Assembly (NCBI RefSeq): GCF_036885195.1
Contig: NZ_CP133656.1
Span: 248,001 to 312,000, forward strand
DNA length: 64,000 bases
DNA from: Pectobacterium cacticida
GTDB taxonomy: Bacteria; Pseudomonadota; Gammaproteobacteria; Enterobacterales; Enterobacteriaceae
Direction: 5' to 3'
Shown: positions 1 through 8,750 of the stretch, one piece after another
Numbering within the stretch: position 1 is the first letter of the stretch
How the letters are laid out: each line of letters starts with the position of its first letter
Program-made: the position numbers and the translations under genes
The notes under the pieces: model-generated
The model's database searches: none
Seen by the model: the letters and a program-made list of their open reading frames with translations, nothing else
Told to the model about the DNA's origin: nothing

Positions 1-342
1 GCGAAAAGGCTCCCGTGCATGCACGTTGGACAGGTGAATTTCGATAAACGGAATCGAGACCGCCAGCAGAGCATCGCGCAACGCTACGCTGGTGTGCGTA
101 AACGCCGCCGGGTTAATCAGAACGAAGTCGGTATTTCCTCTGGCCTGATGAAGGGCATCGATCAGAACATGCTCCGCATTGGATTGCAGATGGGAAAATT
201 TTACATTCAGTGCGCGAGCCTGTATTTCCAGCTCGCTAACAATGTCTGCTAACGTCGTCTTACCGTATTTGTCGGGCTCCCGGGTTCCTAGCAGATTTAG
301 GTTTGGGCCGTTCAAGAGCAAAATGTGAAATTTTTCTGCCAT
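1..342 (-). CDS. aroQ: 3-dehydroquinate dehydratase, type II (AroQ), 3' end cut by window edge
   Basis: Reading leftward from ATG at 342-340, the first 114 codons encode a type II dehydroquinase, which dehydrates 3-dehydroquinate to 3-dehydroshikimate in the cytoplasmic shikimate pathway. The N-terminus has the family pattern LLLNGPNLNLLGTREP (residues 8-23), followed by a tyrosine (about residue 26) that acts as the catalytic base in this family. NPAAFTHTSVALRDAL and the HLSNVHAREPF stretch (substrate-binding His and Arg) are also visible. The reading frame runs off the window at base 1, so roughly the last 30-40 residues of a ~150-residue enzyme are missing here. In relatives, accB and accC follow, but that part is outside the window. 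Confidence 0.95.
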   Translation of the reverse strand, partial: MAEKFHILLLNGPNLNLLGTREPDKYGKTTLADIVSELEIQARALNVKFSHLQSNAEHVLIDALHQARGNTDFVLINPAAFTHTSVALRDALLAVSIPFIEIHLSNVHAREPFR

Positions 343-580
343 TGTGCTGCTATCTTCCGCGATTGACTAGGTGCCGCACAAAATAGCGCGAAGCGATTCG
401 TTTGTCACCTTTCGGGTGAAAATTGTCCGACCCAAAAATTTAAGCCGTGCATTATAACCATATCGCAGCAATTCGCAGTCAAATACTGGTGTTATCTGTG
501 GAGATATTCCCGCCAGCAGCGGGAGGCGAAGTGACTCGACGTGTCGCCTGTAAGCGATTCTCCTCATGCTAGCGCGGCGA

Positions 581-1180
581 TTAGCGCCGCCATTGACGAA
601 ATTTTTTATAACGAAACAGCAACAATATTAGCGCAGCCAACGCATACAAAATGGGCTGTGGAGACAGTATTTTAACCGACCAAAGATAGTGGATAGGCGC
701 AAGAATGGCGACTAAGTAGACGAAATTATGCAATTTTTGCCATTGAGCGCCCAGCTTGCGCATCATTATCTGCGGCGAGGTTATCGCTAGCGTCAGTAAA
801 ATCAGCCAGCTTACGATACCCAACGTCAAATAGGGCCGGAATAACAGTTCCTTACCTAGCAGCGTTAAGTGGCTCAGGCCCAACTCCAGCAGCGCATAGC
901 TTACCAGGTGTAACGTTGCCCAGAAAAAACACCACAGGCCGAGGAGGCGACGACAGCGAATAAGCAGCGGCTGTTTACCGTAACGTGCGAGTGGCGAGAC
1001 TAACAGCGTTGCCAGCAGTAATTTCAGTGCCATTCTGCCGGTAAAGTGCTGAATATCTTTGGCCGGGTCGGCGCTGAACCATCCTTGATCGACCGATAAT
1101 ATCAGCCACAGTAACGGCAAAAAGCCAGCCAAATGGAGTAACAATTTTAACCGATTAATATGTTGTAGTGTCAGTCTCAT
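581..1180 (-). CDS. msrQ: MsrQ, heme-binding membrane subunit of the periplasmic methionine sulfoxide reductase
   Basis: 199 residues, highly hydrophobic, with about six membrane segments (near residues 12-30, 48-66, 78-98, 112-132, 145-163 and 170-190) and a basic C-terminus (RYKKFRQWRR). Histidines in the membrane core (HFTGRMALK, LHLVSYALLE, KLHNFVYLVAILAPIHYLW) fit the b-type heme ligands of the ferric-reductase-like YedZ family. MsrQ passes electrons from the quinone pool or flavin reductase to MsrP. It starts with ATG 37 bases after msrP ends, so the two form an operon in the order msrP-msrQ. Length matches the E. coli family. Confidence 0.93.
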   Translation of the reverse strand: MRLTLQHINRLKLLLHLAGFLPLLWLILSVDQGWFSADPAKDIQHFTGRMALKLLLATLLVSPLARYGKQPLLIRCRRLLGLWCFFWATLHLVSYALLELGLSHLTLLGKELLFRPYLTLGIVSWLILLTLAITSPQIMMRKLGAQWQKLHNFVYLVAILAPIHYLWSVKILSPQPILYALAALILLLFRYKKFRQWRR

Positions 1181-1217
1181 GCTGATGTCGATTCCTATCC
1201 TGACAAAGTGTAATGGG

Positions 1218-2219
1218 CTAGAAGTTATCGCGCAGATTCAAACCGCGATACAGCGAGGCGACCTGTTCGGCATAGCCGTTAAACAACAATGTCGGTTGAC
1301 GCTCAACGTTAAGTAAACCGCCTGAACCGATGACACGCTCTGTCGCCTGCGACCAACGAGGGTGATCCACATGAGGGTTAACATTGGCATAGAAGCCATA
1401 CTCATCCGGCGCTGCCAGATTCCAGGTGCAGGGCGGGCGTTCACGAGTGAACCGAATATGTACGATGGATTTGATGCTTTTGAAGCCATATTTCCATGGT
1501 GTGACTAACCGAATAGGCGCGCCATTCTGCGGTGGTAACGTCTTGCCGTAAACGCCGACGGCCAGTAGCGCTAAGGGGTGCATTGCCTCATCCAGTCGCA
1601 GCCCTTCAACATAGGGATAATCCAGCCCACCGCCCGTGAAGCGATCTTTTTGCCCTGGCATTTGCTCTGGATCGTAAAGCGTCTGAAATGCCACGTAGCG
1701 TGCGTTGCTGGTGGGTTCAGCAAATTTAATCAGTTTGGACAGCTCAAACCCGACCCACGGGATCACCATCGACCACGCTTCGACGCAGCGGAAACGATAG
1801 ATCCGCTCTTCCAATGGAAAACGTTTGAGCAAATCGTCAATATCCAGCGTGAGCGGTTTGGCGACATCGCCGTCTATCTTAATGGTCCAGCCTGCGGTTT
1901 TTAACCCGCCAGCATTGGCCGCCGGATCCGCTTTATCCAGCCCAAACTCATAGAAATTGTTATAGCCGGTAACCTTATCTTCCGGCGTGAGCGGCAAATC
2001 AAGCTTCCAGTCGGCAGGTTGGCTAAACGTGAGCGGTTTACCCGGTGGTGCTTTAGGTTTATCGGCGCCTTTAAACCAGGCCAGCAGATCGGCCTGTGCA
2101 GAAAACGGCAGTGAGAGCGCGGCAGCGGAAATCCCCAGCGCTTTTAGAACGCGACGACGCTGGTAAAAGAGAGATTCCGGCGTAACGTCGGCTCCCGTAA
2201 GCTTGCGATGTTTATGCAT
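1218..2219 (-). CDS. msrP: MsrP, periplasmic molybdopterin methionine sulfoxide reductase catalytic subunit
   Basis: Repairs oxidised methionine residues in periplasmic proteins, using electrons from MsrQ. The N-terminus carries a twin-arginine signal (RRRVLKALGISAAALSLP, cleavage near AQA), so it is exported folded by Tat. The sulfite-oxidase-fold molybdopterin domain follows. The Cys in RFRCVEAWSMVIPW is the predicted molybdenum ligand, and EQMPGQKDRF and APIRLVTPWKYGFKSIKS are conserved. ATG at 2219 was chosen: GGGAG lies 5 bases upstream and the product (333 aa) matches the family. An upstream in-frame TTG at 2231 would add four residues and would place the Shine-Dalgarno inside the gene. 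First gene of msrPQ. Confidence 0.95.
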   Translation of the reverse strand: MHKHRKLTGADVTPESLFYQRRRVLKALGISAAALSLPFSAQADLLAWFKGADKPKAPPGKPLTFSQPADWKLDLPLTPEDKVTGYNNFYEFGLDKADPAANAGGLKTAGWTIKIDGDVAKPLTLDIDDLLKRFPLEERIYRFRCVEAWSMVIPWVGFELSKLIKFAEPTSNARYVAFQTLYDPEQMPGQKDRFTGGGLDYPYVEGLRLDEAMHPLALLAVGVYGKTLPPQNGAPIRLVTPWKYGFKSIKSIVHIRFTRERPPCTWNLAAPDEYGFYANVNPHVDHPRWSQATERVIGSGGLLNVERQPTLLFNGYAEQVASLYRGLNLRDNF

Positions 2220-2449
2220 GTGAACTCCCAACAGTCATTTTTATTGTTAATGTAACCTGACGTTATAAATACTTATCGGTCGTTTAGTTATAGATGAAGT
2301 GCGGTAGAAACCGCGATGGGAGAGATGAAATACTTTTTTGCAAGGTGTAACAGCGCTCAAGATTATTGATAATGTGGTGAGGGATAGGTGAGGGATAGAT
2401 CGTAAAGATGCTGTAAATACATCCATGTACGCTAGAGCCGCGCAGATAT

Positions 2450-2523
2450 GAATCTCATCCCTGAGATTCACCCTTTCAGGGCCGTCGCAAGCGACGTTCA
2501 AAGGCGTTCCTGACAACGTTGTC
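2450..2523. repeat. Cluster of three short inverted repeats in the acuI-msrP gap
   Basis: The 381-base gap 2220-2600 has no convincing gene. It contains three close inverted repeats: GAATCTCA/TGAGATTC (2450-2469, loop TCCC), CGTCGC/GCGACG (2483-2496, loop AA) and the palindrome GACAACGTTGTC (2512-2523). None is followed by a T-tract on either strand, so they do not look like terminators. The middle hairpin and the GTTCAAA after it resemble the core of the dispersed repeat at 22666-22833, suggesting a mobile or structured intergenic repeat. The msrPQ promoter must lie in the remaining part of the gap (2220-2449), but I cannot assign it. Confidence 0.5.
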
Positions 2524-2600
2524 CCCTGTCGCGGACGCTTTGCTCTTCTATTCCATTATCACCGTTTTCGTTCCGCAAATTGATACGTCAACGAAAGGTG

Positions 2601-3578
2601 TTAGCTGATTTTCACCAGCGTGCGGCCAGTAACTTTATTTTCCAGCAGCGCAGCGGCAGTGGCAGGGACGTCTTCCAGCCCTATTTCCTGCGTGACGTGC
2701 TGGTAAAACGACTCTGGCAGAATGGTAGCCAGACGCTCCCATGCCTGCTGGCGGCGAGCCAGCGGTGCCATAACGGAATCTACACCTTGCAAGCGGACAT
2801 TACGTAAGATAAACGGCATCACGGTGGTTGGTAGCGCAATCCCACCCGCCAGACCGCAGGCGGCCACCGTCGCGTTGTAGTTCATCTGCGCCAGCAGCGT
2901 CGCCAGGACATTATCGCCGACGGTATCAATCGCGCCAGCCCAGCGTTGTTTCTCCAGTGGGCGAGGGGCCTCGCTAAATTCGCTGCGTTGCAATACGTGT
3001 TTAGCGCCCAATTTTTTCAAATAATCGGCATTGTCAGACCGACCGCTGACGGCCGTAACCTGATAACCTAGCGCGGCAAGCAGGGCGATCGCCGTGCTCC
3101 CAACGCCGCCGCTGGCGCCAGTCACAATAATATCGCCGCTTTCCGGCGTAATGCCTCCTTCCTCCAGCGCCATGACACACAGCATAGCGGTGAAGCCAGC
3201 GGTACCAATGATCATGGCTTTACGTGCATCCAACAAGGCGGGGAGTGGAACCAGCCAATCGCTTTTTACACGAGCCTGTTGCGCCAATCCCCCCCAGTGA
3301 TTTTCCCCCACGCCCCAACCGGTCAGGATCACGGACTGGCCGACGGTAAAGCGCTCGCTATCGCTATGGTTCACGGTGCCAGCAAAGTCGATCCCAGGAA
3401 CCATCGGGAAGTGACGAATAATTTTTCCCTTGCCGGTAATGGCAAGCGCATCCTTATAATTAATGCTGGACCAACTGATATCGACGGTCACATCTCCGGC
3501 GGGAAGTTGCTCCGCGTTAATTTCACGGATCTGGGCATGCGTTTGTCCATCTGACTGTTCTAGAACTAAAGCCTGCAT
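2601..3578 (-). CDS. acuI: Acrylyl-CoA reductase (AcuI/YhdH), NADPH-dependent
   Basis: Medium-chain dehydrogenase/reductase of 325 residues, quinone-oxidoreductase branch, lacking zinc. It reduces toxic acryloyl-CoA to propionyl-CoA with NADPH. Seen: GroES-like N-terminal domain with SSINYKDALAITGKGKIIR and PGIDFAGTV; TGWGVGENHWGGLAQQARV; Rossmann motif VTGASGGVGSTA (about residues 148-159); C-terminal TTVMPFILRNVRLQGVDSV. ATG at 3578 was chosen because AGGAG lies exactly 6 bases upstream. The alternative ATG at 3584 abuts that AGGAG with no spacing. Divergent from csrD, as in E. coli, where yhdH and csrD are also neighbours. The 219-base divergent gap (3579-3797) should hold both promoters. 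Confidence 0.93.
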   Translation of the reverse strand: MQALVLEQSDGQTHAQIREINAEQLPAGDVTVDISWSSINYKDALAITGKGKIIRHFPMVPGIDFAGTVNHSDSERFTVGQSVILTGWGVGENHWGGLAQQARVKSDWLVPLPALLDARKAMIIGTAGFTAMLCVMALEEGGITPESGDIIVTGASGGVGSTAIALLAALGYQVTAVSGRSDNADYLKKLGAKHVLQRSEFSEAPRPLEKQRWAGAIDTVGDNVLATLLAQMNYNATVAACGLAGGIALPTTVMPFILRNVRLQGVDSVMAPLARRQQAWERLATILPESFYQHVTQEIGLEDVPATAAALLENKVTGRTLVKIS

Positions 3579-3797
3579 GGGCATCTCCTGTCGTAGAATG
3601 ATAGAAATAGGGCGTATTTAGTGACTATAGTTATTACAGGTTACTCTGTAGTTTTTACAGCAACGCTGTGTTCGTGACAGTATTATTGCTGATGACAATT
3701 CGGTTGGTTGTTGAAGGTACTATGTTGCTAGCTTATGCAAACTGATAGAAAACAACAAAATCGCAGAAATAATAATGATTTGGAATAGGATGCAAGG

Positions 3798-5741
3798 ATG
3801 GGATTGACGACCAGATTCTCGACACTCATCGTATTGCTGACATTGTGTTCCCTTTTCCTGATGTTGTTCAGTAGCATGATTAGCCTCCGCTACTATAGCC
3901 AGTTACGGGTTGAGCAAATGTTGCGCGAGGTCACGACCAGCGTCGATCAAGCGCTGTTAGTTCAGTCGCCCGAAAATATCCAGTATTGGCTTCCGGGGAT
4001 GATGAAAACGGCAGGTATTGTCACCCTGGCAATTCAAGATAACGATTCGATCCTCTATTCGATGTATTTGCCTGAAGCCGATAAGAGCCGCATGCACCTC
4101 TATCACGAGGTGGAATTTCCATTGATGCAGCATCTCAACACAACGATTACTTTAAAGTATGTCGATCCGTTGACGGGGTTACCGCGTTTCACTATCTCAA
4201 TGCTTTCAATACTGCCAGCGGCGGGGTTGCTGTTGGTGATGTTGTATTTTTCTACCCGCTGGCTACGCCGTCAGTTCGCCGGACAGGCGGCGTTAGAAAA
4301 GCGTGCTCAGCGCATTCTTAGAGGCGAACGAGAATCGGTGATGCGCGGTTCGGTTCATGAATGGCCGGTCAATGTCAGTGGAGCGCTCGATCAATTGCTG
4401 TCTGATCTCGTGGACGCGCGGGAAGAACGTGGGCGAGTCGATACCTTGATTCGCGCTTTTGCTGCGCAGGATGCTGAGACGGGGCTAAGTAATCGCCTGT
4501 TTTTTGATAATCAACTTACTACGCAGTTAGAATTAGAAGAAGGAGAAGAGGTTAGGACGCACGGCGTCGTGATGATGATCCGGGTGCCTGATTTTGAAAC
4601 CTTACAGGAAATACACGGCGATAGTTGCGCACTTCAGGAATATCGCTTTACGTTGGTCAATCTCTTATCGACGTTTGTCATGCGTTATCCTTCCGCGCTG
4701 CTGGCGCGTTATTTTAGCAGCGATTTTACCGTCTTACTTCCCCACCGTACGTTAAAGGAAGCCGATGCGATAGCCTCGCAGTTGGTGAAGGCGCTCGATA
4801 TTCTTCCTACATGCCCATTAATCGATCGGGAATCGGTCCTTCATATTGGTATCTGCGCTTATCACAGCGGGCAAAGTGCCGAACAAATAATGGAAAGTGT
4901 GGAAGATGCGACGCGCAACGCGGTGCTGAGGGGCGAAAATAACTGGTGCGTATTTGACAGACAGGTTCCTGACAAAAGCCGTGGCAGCGTGAAATGGCGG
5001 ACATTGCTGGAACAGACGTTAGCGCGTGGTGGTCCGCGGTTATACCAAAAGCCCGCGGTTACCAAAGCGAATGTGGTACATCATCGTGAAATCATGAGTC
5101 GGATTTACGACGGTGAACAGGAATTGCTCGCCGCGGAATATATGCCACTGGTTCAACAACTGGGGTTGGCGACCAATTATGATAGGCAGCTTGTCACGCG
5201 AATAATAGATCTGTCGGCGAGCTGGCCTGGAGAAACACTGGCGCTCCCCCTCAGCGTGGACTCGCTTTTGCAGAAATCGTTTCTGCGTTGGCTAAAAGGT
5301 GCTTTACTGCAATGTCCGAAAATGCGGCGGCAGTGCATTTTATTTGAACTTGCAGAGGCTGATATTTGTCAATATATCGGTCGCCTACGTCCGGTTCTCA
5401 ATGACATCCTGGGATTTGGCTGTCGTCTGGCGGTTACACAAGCTGGGTTGACGCTGGTCAGTACCGCGTATATCAAGTCACTTCCCGTGGAGATTATTAA
5501 GCTCCACCCCGGTTTAGTGCGTAGCCTTGACCGTCGCCCGGAAAATCAGCTTTTTGTACAAAGTCTGACTGAAGCCTGTAAAGGGACGTCAACGCGGGTA
5601 TTTGCCGCCGGCGTACGAACCAAAGAAGAGTGGCGCACGTTGTTGGACAAGGGAGTATATGGTGGGCAAGGCGATTTTTTTGCTCCATCAGTCCCTGTTA
5701 CGGATGCGCTGAAAAAATATTCACCGCGGCGTCGTGTTTAA
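3798..5741 (+). CDS. csrD: CsrD, degenerate GGDEF/EAL regulator of CsrB/CsrC RNA decay
   Basis: 647 residues, same length as E. coli CsrD. Two membrane segments (about residues 7-28 and 130-152) flank a periplasmic loop, followed by a HAMP-like/coiled linker, a GGDEF-like domain (about 215-375) and an EAL-like domain (about 400-640). Both signature motifs are destroyed: the GGDEF site reads YFSSDF and the EAL site reads REIM, so neither cyclic-di-GMP synthesis nor hydrolysis is expected. The family instead targets CsrB and CsrC RNAs for RNase E cleavage, releasing CsrA, which in soft-rot bacteria controls exoenzymes. Divergent from acuI and followed by mreB, the conserved order. Start ATG follows AAGG. 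Confidence 0.93.
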   Translation: MGLTTRFSTLIVLLTLCSLFLMLFSSMISLRYYSQLRVEQMLREVTTSVDQALLVQSPENIQYWLPGMMKTAGIVTLAIQDNDSILYSMYLPEADKSRMHLYHEVEFPLMQHLNTTITLKYVDPLTGLPRFTISMLSILPAAGLLLVMLYFSTRWLRRQFAGQAALEKRAQRILRGERESVMRGSVHEWPVNVSGALDQLLSDLVDAREERGRVDTLIRAFAAQDAETGLSNRLFFDNQLTTQLELEEGEEVRTHGVVMMIRVPDFETLQEIHGDSCALQEYRFTLVNLLSTFVMRYPSALLARYFSSDFTVLLPHRTLKEADAIASQLVKALDILPTCPLIDRESVLHIGICAYHSGQSAEQIMESVEDATRNAVLRGENNWCVFDRQVPDKSRGSVKWRTLLEQTLARGGPRLYQKPAVTKANVVHHREIMSRIYDGEQELLAAEYMPLVQQLGLATNYDRQLVTRIIDLSASWPGETLALPLSVDSLLQKSFLRWLKGALLQCPKMRRQCILFELAEADICQYIGRLRPVLNDILGFGCRLAVTQAGLTLVSTAYIKSLPVEIIKLHPGLVRSLDRRPENQLFVQSLTEACKGTSTRVFAAGVRTKEEWRTLLDKGVYGGQGDFFAPSVPVTDALKKYSPRRRV

Positions 5742-6057
5742 TATAAACGTGCCGGGTAAATTGACGTAGAATGAGGCGGTTGTTAAATCGGTTAGTGTGT
5801 GCTTACGATAGCGGCGATCCGATTAAATGTTAGATTTTATGTCTTGTGTTCGCGCGATGCTGTTGGATGGCCAGCGGTAAGATGCCTTGCCGCTTAGGAA
5901 AAAGACATGCCGTGTTTTCTTCCTGACGCCGACGTGCGCAACGCAGGCCTATTTTTCACCGAAGCAGAGCTTATTCGTGCCTTGTCGCTGTTTCGCGTGG
6001 TTGGTAAAGTAGGCGGATTTATTTTTCGCCCCCAGCTTGCAGGATTATCCTTTAGTT
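5742..6057 (+). promoter_or_regulatory. mreB upstream region with candidate promoter and leader hairpin
   Basis: This 316-base gap has no gene. Upstream of mreB, TTGACG (5761-5766) is followed after 17 bases by TAAATC (5784-5789), a plausible but imperfect sigma-70 promoter. A stem of GCGGTAAG (5874-5881) with CTTGCCGC (5886-5893), loop ATGC, lies in the putative leader. It lacks a T-tract, so it is probably a leader structure, not a terminator. E. coli mreB is known to have several promoters upstream; how many exist here cannot be read from sequence. Confidence 0.35.
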
Positions 6058-7101
6058 ATGTTTAAGAAATTTCGTGGCATGTTTTCTAACGACTTGTCCA
6101 TCGACCTGGGTACAGCCAATACCCTGATTTATGTAAAAGGGCAGGGCATCATATTGAATGAACCTTCTGTGGTGGCGATTCGTCAGGATCGTGCCGGTTC
6201 CCCAAAAAGTGTGGCGGCAGTAGGCCACGATGCAAAACAGATGCTGGGCAGAACACCGGGAAATATTGTGGCGATTCGCCCGATGAAAGACGGCGTTATT
6301 GCCGACTTCCAGGTCACGGAAAAAATGTTGCAGCACTTTATCAAACAAGTGCATAGCGACAGCTTTATGCGTCCGAGTCCCCGTGTGCTGGTGTGTGTTC
6401 CGGTCGGGGCGACACAGGTTGAGCGTCGTGCGATTCGTGAATCTGCACTGGGTGCGGGCGCCCGTGAAGTATTCCTGATTGAAGAGCCGATGGCGGCTGC
6501 GATCGGTGCTGGCATGCCGGTATCCGAAGCCACAGGTTCCATGGTAGTGGATATTGGTGGTGGCACCACGGAAGTCGCGGTGATCTCGTTGAACGGTGTG
6601 GTGTATTCCTCTTCTGTCCGTATTGGCGGTGACCGCTTTGATGAAGCGATCATCAACTACGTGCGTCGTAACTACGGTTCACTGATCGGTGAAGCGACGG
6701 CAGAACGTATTAAGCATGAAATTGGTTCCGCATATCCCGGCGATGAAGTGCTGGAGATTGAAGTCCGGGGTCGTAATCTGGCTGAAGGTGTGCCGCGTGG
6801 TTTTACGTTGAACTCCAACGAAATTCTGGAGGCGCTGCAAGAACCGTTAACCGGTATCGTCAGCGCGGTCATGGCGGCGCTGGAACAGTGTCCGCCAGAG
6901 CTGGCTTCCGATATTTCCGAACGTGGTATGGTGTTAACCGGTGGCGGTGCGTTGTTGCGTAACCTGGATCGGCTGCTAATGGAAGAAACGGGCATTCCGG
7001 TCGTGGTAGCAGAAGATCCACTGACTTGCGTCGCCCGTGGCGGCGGCAAAGCGCTGGAAATGATCGACATGCACGGTGGCGATTTATTCAGCGAGGAATA
7101 A
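6058..7101 (+). CDS. mreB: MreB, bacterial actin homologue, rod-shape determinant
   Basis: Cytoskeletal ATPase that forms membrane-associated filaments and directs lateral peptidoglycan synthesis with MreC, MreD, RodA and PBP2. Seen: membrane-binding N-terminal helix MFKKFRGMFSN; phosphate-1 loop SIDLGTANTLIYVKG; VCVPVGATQVERRAIRES; phosphate-2 VVDIGGGTTEVAVISL; adenosine motif MVLTGGGALLRNLDRL. ATG at 6058 gives 347 residues, exactly the E. coli length. An in-frame TTG at 6037 would add seven unconserved residues and is rejected. First gene of mreBCD; a terminator-like hairpin separates it from mreC. Confidence 0.98.
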   Translation: MFKKFRGMFSNDLSIDLGTANTLIYVKGQGIILNEPSVVAIRQDRAGSPKSVAAVGHDAKQMLGRTPGNIVAIRPMKDGVIADFQVTEKMLQHFIKQVHSDSFMRPSPRVLVCVPVGATQVERRAIRESALGAGAREVFLIEEPMAAAIGAGMPVSEATGSMVVDIGGGTTEVAVISLNGVVYSSSVRIGGDRFDEAIINYVRRNYGSLIGEATAERIKHEIGSAYPGDEVLEIEVRGRNLAEGVPRGFTLNSNEILEALQEPLTGIVSAVMAALEQCPPELASDISERGMVLTGGGALLRNLDRLLMEETGIPVVVAEDPLTCVARGGGKALEMIDMHGGDLFSEE

Positions 7102-7117
7102 TCCTGCCTGGAAAAGA

Positions 7118-7176
7118 GGGGGGACCGGATGGATGAACGCCTGCGTTTTTCATCTCTCGTGGTTACCCCTTTTTTT
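7118..7176 (+). terminator. Terminator-like hairpin between mreB and mreC
   Basis: GGGG (7118-7121) and ACC (7124-7126) pair with GGT (7161-7163) and CCCC (7166-7169), enclosing an inner stem of GATGAACGC with its partner. Seven T residues follow (7170-7176). It would terminate most mreB transcripts, with readthrough supplying mreC and mreD. This fits the known excess of MreB over MreC and MreD in enterobacteria. Confidence 0.6.
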
Positions 7177-7276
7177 ATTTACCTGAGTAATAATACCACC
7201 CTATGTCTCGCCGCTTTGTGACGTTAAAGATCGCCGGGCGCGATTTAAAGTTGCTGTCGAGGAAAACGCAAATTTT

Positions 7277-8257
7277 ATGAAGCCGCTTTTTAGCAGAGGG
7301 CCTTCCCTGCAATTACGACTTTTTCTTGCTGTCATTACCGCGATTGTCGTGATCGTTGCAGACAGTCGGCTCGGTTCGTTCGTCAAAATCAGAACCTTCA
7401 TGGATACTGCCGTCAGCCCATTTTATTTTCTGGCAAATGGGCCTCGTCAGGTGCTGGACAATGTGTCTGCCTCGCTCGCCACTCGTGAACAATTAGGTCT
7501 TGAGAATACTGCGTTACGCCAAGAGCTGTTAATGAAGAACAGCGATCTACTGCTATTGGGTCAGCTCAAACAAGAAAATGCGCGCTTGCGTGAGCTACTG
7601 GGTTCACCGCTGCGTCAGGATGAGCAGAAAATGGTGACGCAGGTGTTGTCATCCGGTACAAATCCCTATAGCGATCAGGTGGTGATTGATAAAGGTCGAG
7701 CGAATGGCGTATACGAAGGGCAGCCCGTTATCAGTGATAAGGGCGTGGTCGGTCAGGTCATCGCCGTGGGCCAGTTTACCAGCCGGGTTTTGCTTATCTG
7801 TGATGTTTCCCATGCGTTGCCGATTCAGGTGCTGCGTAATGATATCCGTGTCATTGCCGCTGGAAATGGCTGTGCCGACGACCTGCAACTAGAACACCTG
7901 CCTAATAATACCGATATCCGCGTGGGAGATGTGCTGGTGACGTCTGGTCTGGGCGGTCGTTTTCCTGAAGGGTATCCGGTGGCGGTTGTTTCATCGGTTA
8001 AAGAGGATACGCAGCGGGCTTATACGATCATTCAGGCGCGTCCGACGGCGGGGCTACAGCGTTTACGCTATCTTCTATTACTGTGGGGAGTGGAAAATAA
8101 CGCGAATGTCTCGCTGCCGCCCGCTGAAGTGCATCGGGTGGCGAATGAGCGCCTGATGCAGATGATGCCGCAGGTGTTGCCGTCTGAGGAGATGGGGCCG
8201 CCGTTGCCACCTGGCACTGCTACGTCCGGTGCCGAGTCGCAGGAGGGCCGCCAATGA
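7277..8257 (+). CDS. mreC: MreC, rod-shape-determining bitopic membrane protein
   Basis: 326 residues. Short cytoplasmic N-terminus, one membrane helix (about 13-30, LRLFLAVITAIVVIVA), a periplasmic coiled coil (about 65-108, rich in Leu/Glu/Arg) and the paired beta-barrel periplasmic domain (NPYSDQVVIDKG, ISDKGVVGQVI, VGDVLVTSGLGGRFPEGYPVA). MreC links MreB filaments to PBP2 in the periplasm. The proline-rich C-terminal tail (LPSEEMGPPLPPGTA) is typical of enteric MreC. The stop overlaps the mreD start by ATGA, indicating translational coupling. Confidence 0.96.
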   Translation: MKPLFSRGPSLQLRLFLAVITAIVVIVADSRLGSFVKIRTFMDTAVSPFYFLANGPRQVLDNVSASLATREQLGLENTALRQELLMKNSDLLLLGQLKQENARLRELLGSPLRQDEQKMVTQVLSSGTNPYSDQVVIDKGRANGVYEGQPVISDKGVVGQVIAVGQFTSRVLLICDVSHALPIQVLRNDIRVIAAGNGCADDLQLEHLPNNTDIRVGDVLVTSGLGGRFPEGYPVAVVSSVKEDTQRAYTIIQARPTAGLQRLRYLLLLWGVENNANVSLPPAEVHRVANERLMQMMPQVLPSEEMGPPLPPGTATSGAESQEGRQ

Positions 8258-8742
8258 ACCATTATCGCCGTCATGGCAACTGGATTATTTGGCTTTCTTT
8301 CCTGATCGCCATGGTTCTGCAAATTATGCCGTGGCCAGATGCAATCTATATGTTTCGCCCCTCCTGGCTGACATTATTTCTTATCTATTGGGTGATGGCA
8401 TTGCCGCATCGGGTGAACGTCGGCACTGGGTTGGTATTAGGTCTGATAATGGATCTGATTCTTGGGTCTACACTGGGAGTACGGGCACTGGCGCTGAGCA
8501 TTATTGCTTATCTGGTGGCTTTTAAATTTCAGCTATTCCGCAATATGGCGCTGTGGCAGCAAGCGTTAATCGTCATATTGTTGTCTCTGCTAATGGATCT
8601 CACCGTATTCTGGGCCGAGTTTCTGGTGATTAATGTCACTTTTCGTCCGGAAACGCTCTGGAATAGCGTCATTGATGGCGTTCTGTGGCCGTGGGTGTTT
8701 CTGCTGATGCGTAAAATTCGGCGTCAGTTTGCTGTGCAATAA
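8254..8742 (+). CDS. mreD: MreD, rod-shape-determining integral membrane protein
   Basis: 162 residues, about five membrane helices, with a short basic N-terminus (MNHYRRHGN) and C-terminus (RKIRRQF). The conserved family features PWPDAIYMFRPSWLTLFLIYW and GTGLVLGLIMDLI are present. Part of the MreBCD-RodZ elongasome in the inner membrane. It begins inside the mreC stop codon (ATGA) and ends 8 bases before maf. Confidence 0.96.
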   Translation: MNHYRRHGNWIIWLSFLIAMVLQIMPWPDAIYMFRPSWLTLFLIYWVMALPHRVNVGTGLVLGLIMDLILGSTLGVRALALSIIAYLVAFKFQLFRNMALWQQALIVILLSLLMDLTVFWAEFLVINVTFRPETLWNSVIDGVLWPWVFLLMRKIRRQFAVQ

Positions 8743-8750
8743 GGTGATTT

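Noticed and set aside
367..567. Open frame of 66 codons on the minus strand between aroQ and msrQ
   Set aside because: No ribosome-binding site or motif; the short gap is better read as the aroQ promoter and leader.
574..590. GCGGCG-ATTAG-CGCCGC hairpin over the msrQ stop codon
   Set aside because: No T-tract in the leftward direction, so not called a terminator; too short to call anything else.
2247..2516. Open frame of 89 codons on the minus strand between acuI and msrP
   Set aside because: Lies over three inverted repeats, has no Shine-Dalgarno, no hydrophobic or family pattern, and irregular codon use.
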